Positions 28,242 through 33,908 of a stretch of 64,000 nt of DNA are shown piece after piece. Positions within the stretch are counted from its first letter, which is position 1; each line of letters begins with the position of its first letter. Source of the stretch: Syntrophotalea carbinolica DSM 2380 (GTDB lineage Bacteria > Desulfobacterota > Desulfuromonadia > Desulfuromonadales > Syntrophotaleaceae); NCBI RefSeq assembly GCF_000012885.1, contig NC_007498.2:248001-312000 (forward strand), read 5' to 3'. The translations under genes and the position numbers were made by a program. A model generated the notes under the pieces. That model was not told the origin of the DNA, did no database searches, and saw nothing but the letters and a program-made list of their open reading frames with translations.

Positions 28242-29632
28242 CCTGGAATATGCTGCTGGCTTTACTCCCGCTGCTGGTCCTTTTTGGCGGAAGCATCACC
28301 GTCCTGTTTCTCTCCGAGCGCCGGGCTTTGCTGTCTGCTGCCATGTGTGCTGTGGTTGCAGCGGGTTTTGCCTGGTGGCCAGCCAGTCTGGAGGCTGCCG
28401 GTACGCCGCTTGTTGCGAGCAATCTTTTTGCCCGCGGCTGCCTGACTTTGTGGGCACTGCTCGGCGCCGCCACCTGCCTGTTGTCGGATCGCTACCGGGG
28501 CAGCCGCAAATTGGCTGCGCGGGAGTATGCCGCGCTGACGCTGTTTGCCGTGTTGGGCATGGCGATCTTGTCGGCAAGTACATCGCTGGTCAGTTTGTTC
28601 CTCGGGCTGGAGTCCATGACCCTCGCTTTTTATGTCCTTATTGCCGTTGATCGGGAAAATCCTACCGGCGCCGAGGCGGGACTTAAGTATTTGCTGCCGG
28701 GGTTCCTGGCAAGTGCCCTGCTGGCTTTCGGGATCGCTCTTGTCTACGCGGCTACCGGTACTTTTGAGCTGTCTGCTGCCATATCCCTGTCGATGGCAGG
28801 GGCGCCCATGCCGTCCATCGCCCTGCTGGGGTGGACTTTGATTATGGCTGCAGCCGCCTTCAAGGCTTCTTTGGCGCCTTTCCACCTCTGGACTCCCGAT
28901 GTCTACCAGGGGGCCTCCGCACCGATCGCAGGATTTCTGGCGAGCGGCTCCAAGGGGGCTGTTTTCGCCGTTTTGCTCGGTAGCGCTCCTTTGGCTCTTA
29001 TCGTGCCGTTGCGGCCTCTGCTGGGAGGTTTGGCAGCCTTGTCCATGATTTGGGGAACCCTGGCTGCCCTGAGGCAAACCAATCTCAAACGGATGCTGGC
29101 CTATTCCTCCGTGGTGCACATGGGGTATCTGGTGCTGGCGGTTCTGAGCAATCGGTCGGCGGGCATGGAGGCCGGTCTGTTTTATCTGCTTACCTACAGC
29201 GCCGCCACCGTGGGTACCTTCGGTCTGCTCGCTTCCATGGTGGATTCCGGAGGCGAACCCCAGGACTATGCCGCCCTGGAAGGGTTGGCCGGCAGATCTC
29301 CCTGGCGTGCCGTCCTGCTCACCGGCCTGCTGTTGTCGCTTGCCGGGTTTCCGCCTTTGGCCGGATTCATGGGTAAGTTTGTTCTGTTCGGCGCCGCCCT
29401 GCAGAGTGGCTACGTGGGCCTGGTGGTCCTGGCCTTGTTGTCTTCACTGATTTCCTGTTATTACTATCTGCGTCCTGTGCTGTATCTGTTTCGTGTCCGC
29501 CAGGGCGCTCCCACTGTCCCAGCCTTCAACAACTGCGAACGGCTGATCTTTGTATTGTGTGCCGGTGTCACCCTGGTTGCAGGGCTTTATCCCGGGCCTT
29601 TTTTCCGGTGGTTTGGCGCCATGCTGCCCTGA
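28238..29632 (+). CDS. nuoN: NADH-quinone oxidoreductase subunit N
   Basis: 464 residues, antiporter-like subunit: FLGLESMTLAFYVLIA, FKASLAPFHLWTPDVYQGA, YSSVVHMGYLVLAVLSN and PPLAGFMGKFVLF. Last gene of the operon, overlapping nuoM by four bases. All 14 subunits are present and intact, including the NADH-oxidising E, F and G. Confidence 0.95.
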   Translation: MTWNMLLALLPLLVLFGGSITVLFLSERRALLSAAMCAVVAAGFAWWPASLEAAGTPLVASNLFARGCLTLWALLGAATCLLSDRYRGSRKLAAREYAALTLFAVLGMAILSASTSLVSLFLGLESMTLAFYVLIAVDRENPTGAEAGLKYLLPGFLASALLAFGIALVYAATGTFELSAAISLSMAGAPMPSIALLGWTLIMAAAAFKASLAPFHLWTPDVYQGASAPIAGFLASGSKGAVFAVLLGSAPLALIVPLRPLLGGLAALSMIWGTLAALRQTNLKRMLAYSSVVHMGYLVLAVLSNRSAGMEAGLFYLLTYSAATVGTFGLLASMVDSGGEPQDYAALEGLAGRSPWRAVLLTGLLLSLAGFPPLAGFMGKFVLFGAALQSGYVGLVVLALLSSLISCYYYLRPVLYLFRVRQGAPTVPAFNNCERLIFVLCAGVTLVAGLYPGPFFRWFGAMLP

Positions 29633-29650
29633 TACTTGTAGGGAGGTTTT

Positions 29651-30055
29651 ATGCATATCTCCGATCGTATCGAGCAATTCCTTTCCTCCAGCGCCTTTGC
29701 CGTGGCCGGGGCGTCGACCAACCGCGATAAGTACGGCAACAAAGTGCTCCGTTGCTATCTGCAGCATGATCTGCGGGTCGTGCCGGTAAATCCGCACGCC
29801 TCAAGTGTCGAAGGGGTTGCCAGCGTAACCCGTGTTGCCGACCTGCCGGAGGATATTCAAAGTCTCTCCATCATTACTCCGCCGGATATTACCGAGCAGG
29901 TGGTTGAACAAGCTATTGCCAAAGGCATACGCCATATCTGGATGCAACCCGGGGCGCAGAGTGCCCGGGCCGTTGCGCGCTGCGAGGAGGCCGGCATCAA
30001 TTTGATTGCCGACGGCAGTTGCCTGCTGGTGGTACTGGGGTATCACGAATCCTGA
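29651..30055 (+). CDS. CoA-binding domain protein (YccU-like)
   Basis: 134-residue Rossmann-type CoA-binding protein. N-terminal FAVAGASTNRDKYGNKVLR is the characteristic nucleotide loop and KGIRHIWMQPGAQS the second family signature; it ends with an in-line Gly-Ser-Cys (ADGSCLLV). The family resembles the N-terminal domain of succinyl-CoA synthetase alpha; the cellular role is unknown. It follows nuoN by 18 bp with its own ribosome binding site and could be read from the nuo transcript. Confidence 0.88.
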   Translation: MHISDRIEQFLSSSAFAVAGASTNRDKYGNKVLRCYLQHDLRVVPVNPHASSVEGVASVTRVADLPEDIQSLSIITPPDITEQVVEQAIAKGIRHIWMQPGAQSARAVARCEEAGINLIADGSCLLVVLGYHES

Positions 30056-30480
30056 CAGCCACCGAAGGCGAGTTTCCGTATTTGCCGGCAGGGGTTCACG
30101 TCGCCAATTGCAGTCTGAACATGCGCCTGGAATACGCTATGTTTCTTAACTTGACGTATACAGCTAGGGAGACTAACTTCGCTTTATAGCGGAATTTTTT
30201 CTTGCCCTTGCGTTGTTTAGCGTGATATATAGCGAAGGTGTTCATACAACTGTTGTGGATCAGGGCGCAACGTTCTCTGTTGCCTGAAATATGTTTTAAC
30301 CCACATCCCGTTCGTTGCGATTATCCTTTCTCATTTGTCGTGTGACGTAGAGGGTTTGACCTTTTCTCTGATGCGGAGCATTGGATGCCGTCTCTATCTC
30401 GGGGGGCGAATTATCTCCCGTAACGGCAGGGGGAATCTAAAGTATTTTGGATTTTTACAGGTCAAACAGGATTTTTGAGA
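30056..30480. other. 425-bp intergenic region with ModE-like repeats
   Basis: AT-richer than its surroundings and without a supported gene. It holds the inverted repeat at 30177-30237 and marks the border between the nuo operon and the molybdenum island. Confidence 0.5.
30177..30237. promoter_or_regulatory. ModE-like inverted repeat
   Basis: CTTCGCTTTATA (30177-30188) and TATATAGCGAAG (30226-30237) are inverted copies matching at 11 of 12 positions, and both resemble the ModE half-site (CGCTATATA). The spacing of 37 bp is far wider than the usual 6-7 bp. The left arm also forms its own near-palindrome, CGCTTTATAGCG, so each arm may be a separate binding site. It lies about 250 bp upstream of the first small gene of the molybdenum island. 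Confidence 0.45.
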
Positions 30481-30678
30481 ATGGATGACAGCAAAGAACG
30501 TGATGTTCGTCGGCAGGTGGTTACCAATATAAGAGTGCCTAACTCTGTCTGGAAAAAACGCCTATGTGACACTTTTCTTGATTTAAATCTCATTCCTGAA
30601 CGTTTTTCAGGAAAACTGATGGTCTCCTTCAAAAACGGTGGCATCAGCTATATCGAAAAAACCGAGACATTTAAGTAG
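30481..30678 (+). CDS. Small protein, YezD/DUF2292-like (paralogue of 32445-32678)
   Basis: 65 residues; AGGA lies 11 bases before the ATG. The C-terminal part (FSGKLMVSFKNGGISYIEK) matches 18 of 24 residues of a second small protein 2 kb downstream. The codons differ mostly at third positions outside an identical 23-base block, which shows that both are translated. The pattern of two short beta strands ending in IEK recalls the small YezD/DUF2292 family, a low-confidence match from memory. Function unknown. It is followed by a hairpin and terminator that are also duplicated downstream. Confidence 0.7.
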   Translation: MDDSKERDVRRQVVTNIRVPNSVWKKRLCDTFLDLNLIPERFSGKLMVSFKNGGISYIEKTETFK

Positions 30679-30681
30679 ATT

Positions 30682-30723
30682 GCGCTAATTTCGGCCTCTG
30701 CCCAGAGTGCAGACCCAACGAAA
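30682..30723 (+). promoter_or_regulatory. Attenuator-like RNA leader, copy 1
   Basis: Nested pairing: GCG (30682-30684) with CGC inside the following terminator arm, TTTCG (30689-30693) with CGAAA (30719-30723), and an inner stem TCTGC/GCAGA (30697-30701/30709-30713). The outer pairing uses bases of the terminator 5' arm, so the two folds exclude each other. Copy 2 (32709-32748) keeps the same stems with different loops. The ligand is unknown; a molybdenum-cofactor riboswitch is a possibility I cannot confirm. Confidence 0.5.
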
Positions 30724-30767
30724 CCCGCATTCAATACCAGTATCGATGGTATTGCTGCGGGTTTTTT
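30724..30767 (+). terminator. Intrinsic terminator after the first YezD-like gene
   Basis: CCCGCA (30724-30729)/TGCGGG (30756-30761) with an inner AATACC/GGTATT stem, followed by six T. It lies about 90 bp before the zinc-ribbon gene, so it may control read-through. Confidence 0.85.
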
Positions 30768-30857
30768 GTGTTTGAAATTTAATGTGATCGTAAGTGCATA
30801 AAGTTAAATAATTTTTCAGTCCAACAAAGGAAAGAAGTTGGTTAACACGGAGGTTTT

Positions 30858-31028
30858 ATGGCTATTGTAAAATGTGCGATTTGTGGGGAAGAGGCAGATA
30901 GCGAGCATTACGCTGTCAAGCAATGTTCAAATTGTGGTTTATGGTTTTGTTATAAGCACCTTGGCCAATATAAATCTCAGTGCATTGTCTGCAAAAAATA
31001 TGCACTCAAAAATAAGTACGGCAGGTAA
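30858..31028 (+). CDS. 56-residue zinc-ribbon protein
   Basis: Short gene with an excellent ribosome binding site (CGGAGG, 5 bases before ATG). The product has three CxxC pairs: CAIC (6-9), CSNC (24-27) and CIVC (42-45), with His16 and His35 nearby, consistent with one or two structural zinc sites. No further domain. It lies 37 bp before the NifX-like gene and probably forms a two-gene unit with it. Function unknown; it could be a metal or redox accessory protein. Confidence 0.75.
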   Translation: MAIVKCAICGEEADSEHYAVKQCSNCGLWFCYKHLGQYKSQCIVCKKYALKNKYGR

Positions 31029-31065
31029 ATTGGCATAAAACGAAACGAATCAAGGAGTACGAAAA

Positions 31066-31491
31066 ATGAAAGTTTGTTTTCCTATATCCGAGGATCTCGG
31101 AATCCAAAGCGTAATTTACGGGCATTTCAACTCAGCACCTTTTTTTCTTCTGGTGGATTCAGAGACCAGGGAGACGCAGACGGTGTCCAATTGCGATCCC
31201 CATGAGCCTTTTGCCGGGTGTAATCCTTTTGGTGCGCTGAAGGCCTACGAGATCGATGGTATCATCGCTGCCGGCATGGGAGACAGTGTCCTTCAAGCCA
31301 TGAATCTTTGCGGACACCGCGTATTCGAGGCACAATCGGAACATCTCATCGAAAATATGGAGTTGTTTTTGGAAAAGAAACTTCCAGAAAGCGAGATTCA
31401 GAATAGCGCTGCGGCAGGAAGATGCTCCGACGGTGAAGAAGATACAAATGAATCCGGTTCAGGAGGGTGCGATCACGATCACGAGCATTGA
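31066..31491 (+). CDS. NifX/NafY-type dinitrogenase iron-molybdenum cofactor family protein
   Basis: 141 residues. The PF02579-type fold is visible: MKVCFPISEDLGIQSVIYGH at the start, FFLLVDSETRE, a middle loop with Cys (NCDPHEPFAGCNPFGAL) and AAGMGDSVLQAMNLCGHRVF. Such proteins bind or carry metal clusters such as FeMo-co precursors, and stand-alone versions occur away from nitrogenase genes. The C-terminal tail is acidic and ends CDHDHEH, a likely metal-binding stretch. Its place at the edge of a molybdenum enzyme island supports a metal-handling role. The ATG follows AAGGAGTACGAAA. Confidence 0.85.
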   Translation: MKVCFPISEDLGIQSVIYGHFNSAPFFLLVDSETRETQTVSNCDPHEPFAGCNPFGALKAYEIDGIIAAGMGDSVLQAMNLCGHRVFEAQSEHLIENMELFLEKKLPESEIQNSAAAGRCSDGEEDTNESGSGGCDHDHEH

Positions 31492-31507
31492 CAGCTGAAA
31501 ATCAGTT

Positions 31508-31538
31508 AGTGTGCATCCTGAGTTTCCGGATGCACACT
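31508..31538 (+). terminator. Strong hairpin after the NifX-like gene
   Basis: Perfect 11-bp stem AGTGTGCATCC (31508-31518)/GGATGCACACT (31528-31538), 17 bp after the stop. No T run, so it may need Rho or act as an mRNA-end stabiliser. Confidence 0.55.
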
Positions 31539-31833
31539 ACGTGTATTCATAAGGGCACGGGCCTTTCCGGATGAAAACAAGTTGTGTCTTATCTCCCGGA
31601 GCCGGTGTCCCAGTGGTGTCCAGTGTGTTGTTTCGATGTCGGCAATCCGGCAACCGTAATTCATTCATGGGAGATATGACATCTGAGAATACCTGAGCCG
31701 ACGTCTCCCTGGAGTAATCCTGGGCGAATAGTCCGAAGCGGTATGCTGCCCGTTTTTCAGTAGGGGACGCCAGACTATCGGGGATCTGGCAGATTATTCT
31801 TAGTGCCATCCCCCGTGCTCTATTCTTATCCAT
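31537..31833 (-). CDS. Unrecognised small ORF (98 aa), doubtful
   Basis: 98-residue frame whose ATG overlaps the stop of the upstream minus-strand ORF by eight bases (ATGGATAA). It has no good ribosome binding site of its own. No family recognised. It may be the second half of a gene broken by a frameshift, or noncoding. This ~950-bp stretch has no other supported gene. Confidence 0.25.
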   Translation of the reverse strand: MDKNRARGMALRIICQIPDSLASPTEKRAAYRFGLFAQDYSRETSAQVFSDVISPMNELRLPDCRHRNNTLDTTGTPAPGDKTQLVFIRKGPCPYEYT

Positions 31834-32092
31834 TCACAATAAGCTTTTCGCGGCTTTCCAACATTTGTACAGTTCGAGTTCTGTTTTGCCTGTGCTGCAA
31901 GAGGTGTAGGGCATCCGGCCGTTCGACAAGGTCACTGCCAAGGATTTTGTCTTTATGATGCGGGCATTTCCACTCCGCAACGGAACCCGTCGTTTTTAGC
32001 TGTTCTCCGAACTCCAAACCGTCAGTTGTATATCCTTCAGCTAAGCCGGGTGGTTGTGCGCTGATGCCTGTCGACACACTCAAAACATTCAT
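31826..32092 (-). CDS. Unrecognised small ORF (88 aa), doubtful
   Basis: 88 residues beginning MNVLSVSTGISAQPPG, with AGGA seven bases before ATG. No family recognised. Followed in the next frame by the 98-residue ORF with an eight-base overlap. Could be a real two-gene unit, a frameshifted relic or chance. Confidence 0.3.
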   Translation of the reverse strand: MNVLSVSTGISAQPPGLAEGYTTDGLEFGEQLKTTGSVAEWKCPHHKDKILGSDLVERPDALHLLQHRQNRTRTVQMLESREKLIVNG

Positions 32093-32444
32093 GGGTGAGT
32101 CCTGCTTATTCCCTCCATATCTCTTTTGCGATTGTCAGAAATAGTTGTTTACGGTAATTTCTAGGTTTTTTTATCCGTAACTGTTATTTTTGTCTTGCTT
32201 GTTAATATCCGCTTTGTTAAAACGAGTCTCACGTAAGTCAATCGCCGTTGAAAAAAACGGTGTTTTGAATCTGCATTGTTTAGCCTTGCCGCTGATCGTG
32301 GATGTGCCGGGGGGGCTTGTATGTTGGCAAATTTTTAATAAAGGGAGCTTTGTCTGGGAGGTACGACGGCGTATTTCTGAAGAGCGGAAGTCGTCCAGTC
32401 TGTAGTTCCTCGCGGAATTCATTGCCAAACACGCGGGTGGAAAC

Positions 32445-32678
32445 ATGCATATCCCTGAACTTTGTTATCAGGACAAACTATTGGAACAAAAATCTCGGAC
32501 CCGAGCTCAAAAGTATACTGGCCAGGGGGGACCCAAAAATGTTGCCTCCTGCAAGAGAGCGATCGCAAACTTTTTGGCGAATACCGAATTGATCACGCCG
32601 GATTTCTCCGGCAAGCTGGTCATTTCATTTAAGGAGGGTGGCATCAGCTATATCGAAAAGGTCGAACAGATCAAGTAG
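32445..32678 (+). CDS. Small protein, YezD/DUF2292-like (paralogue of 30481-30678)
   Basis: 77 residues. The last ~37 residues (FSGKLVISFKEGGISYIEK) are homologous to the protein at 30481-30678; the N-terminal parts differ. The start is uncertain: ATG 32445 has only a weak site (GGTGGA). As with the first copy, a structured leader and terminator follow directly, here ending 25 bases before the molybdopterin-binding gene. Confidence 0.65.
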   Translation: MHIPELCYQDKLLEQKSRTRAQKYTGQGGPKNVASCKRAIANFLANTELITPDFSGKLVISFKEGGISYIEKVEQIK

Positions 32679-32708
32679 CCACATCTTTAGATCAGTAAAA
32701 ACAGTCAC

Positions 32709-32748
32709 GCGCTTATTTCGTCCTCTGCGTTAAGCAGACTTCGCGAAA
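32709..32748 (+). promoter_or_regulatory. Attenuator-like RNA leader, copy 2
   Basis: Same architecture as copy 1: GCG (32709-32711), TTTCG (32716-32720)/CGAAA (32744-32748), inner TCTGC (32724-32728)/GCAGA (32734-32738) with a shorter loop. Extending the outer stem would use CGC of the terminator arm. It immediately precedes the terminator and the molybdopterin-binding gene, so it looks like a read-through switch for the aldehyde oxidoreductase unit. Confidence 0.55.
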
Positions 32749-32794
32749 CCCGCATTGATTCCAAGATTTTGGGGATATCAATGCGGGTTTTTTT
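32749..32794 (+). terminator. Intrinsic terminator in the leader of the molybdopterin-binding gene
   Basis: Perfect 11-bp stem CCCGCATTGAT (32749-32759)/ATCAATGCGGG (32777-32787) followed by seven T, ending 24 bases before the ATG at 32819. Being so close to a start codon argues for attenuation as well as simple termination. Confidence 0.9.
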
Positions 32795-32818
32795 ATTCGT
32801 ACAGAAGGAAAAAAAGGC

Positions 32819-33844
32819 ATGTTAGAAATCGTTCCGGTTGAAGAGGCTGTAGGCAAAATTCTTTCTCACGATATCACCCGTATCGTGCCGGGAGAATTGA
32901 AGGAGCGAGCCTATAAAAAAGGCCATATGATCACCGATGAGGATGTGCCGAAACTCAAGCAACTCGGGAAAGACCACATCTATATCCTGAACCTCGCCGA
33001 GGGACTGGTGCATGAGAACCTGGCTGCCGAGCGGATTGCAAGAGCGATCTGCGGTCCGTTCCTGGGTTACGGAGAACCGAATCAAGGTAAAATCGAATTG
33101 ACTTCGGAACTCAACGGTCTGCTGAAAATAAACATTCCCCTGCTGCAAAAACTCAATGAAATTCCGGATGTCACCATTGCAACCCGGTTAACCAATCAGC
33201 CAGTGGGAGTCGGTTCGACAGTGGCGGGCACCCGCATTATTCCCTTGTTTACCCAGGAAGAAAATCTTCTTCGCCTTGAAAGTCTCTGCTCCAAGCATCC
33301 CCCTTTGATTTCGATAAAGCCCTTCCAGCCCTGGCGGATAGGGCTGATTACCACGGGAACGGAAGTGTTTTATGGCCGGATTCCGGATGGTTTCGGGCCG
33401 ATCGTAAAAAGTAAATTTGAAGCGATGGGCAGCGAAGTGTATCGGCAGGATATCGTCCCGGATGAAATTCAGGTCATCGCCGCCGCCATCAACGAACAAG
33501 TGTCTGAAGGTGCGCAGATGGTTGTTCTGACCGGCGGCATGTCTGTCGATCCCGACGATCTAACCCCTGCCGCCATACGAGCTACAGGTGCCAGGGTTAT
33601 TACTTATGGCGCCCCTACCTATCCGGGCGCCATGTTTATGATGGCGGAACTGGATGGAACCCCCATTATCGGGTTGCCCGGTTGCACCATGTACCACAAG
33701 GCCACCATCTTCGAACTCGTTGTTACGCGCCTGCTGGCCGGGGAAACCGTAACGCGATCAGATATTGTGGCATTGGGCCATGGAGGGATTTGTGCCGGAT
33801 GCCAGGTTTGCCATTACCCCAACTGCGGATTCGGCAAAGGTTGA
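32819..33844 (+). CDS. Molybdopterin-binding protein (MoeA/MoCF-like) with four-Cys tail
   Basis: 341 residues. The central-to-C-terminal region is a MoCF/MogA-like molybdopterin-binding domain: IGLITTGTEVFYGRIPDGFG, then VVLTGGMSVDPDDLTPAAIR and GAPTYPGAMFMMAELDGTPIIGLPGC. The N-terminal ~170 residues resemble a shortened MoeA domain (VEEAVGKILSHDITRIVPG). The C-terminus ends with Cys325, Cys328, Cys331 and Cys336, a possible metal or [4Fe-4S] site absent from MoeA and MogA. It lies 64 bp before the aldehyde oxidoreductase and probably loads or modifies its cofactor. Confidence 0.85.
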   Translation: MLEIVPVEEAVGKILSHDITRIVPGELKERAYKKGHMITDEDVPKLKQLGKDHIYILNLAEGLVHENLAAERIARAICGPFLGYGEPNQGKIELTSELNGLLKINIPLLQKLNEIPDVTIATRLTNQPVGVGSTVAGTRIIPLFTQEENLLRLESLCSKHPPLISIKPFQPWRIGLITTGTEVFYGRIPDGFGPIVKSKFEAMGSEVYRQDIVPDEIQVIAAAINEQVSEGAQMVVLTGGMSVDPDDLTPAAIRATGARVITYGAPTYPGAMFMMAELDGTPIIGLPGCTMYHKATIFELVVTRLLAGETVTRSDIVALGHGGICAGCQVCHYPNCGFGKG

Positions 33845-33908
33845 GAGTTCGCATTGCCCGAAGTATCGATATTTTAACTAGAAACGAACAACAAGGAGGA
33901 AGACAGGC

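Noticed and set aside
30670-30780. Cyclic di-GMP (GEMM) or SAH riboswitch
   Set aside because: The leader lacks the conserved core elements of those classes that I know; only the nested hairpin plus terminator can be supported.
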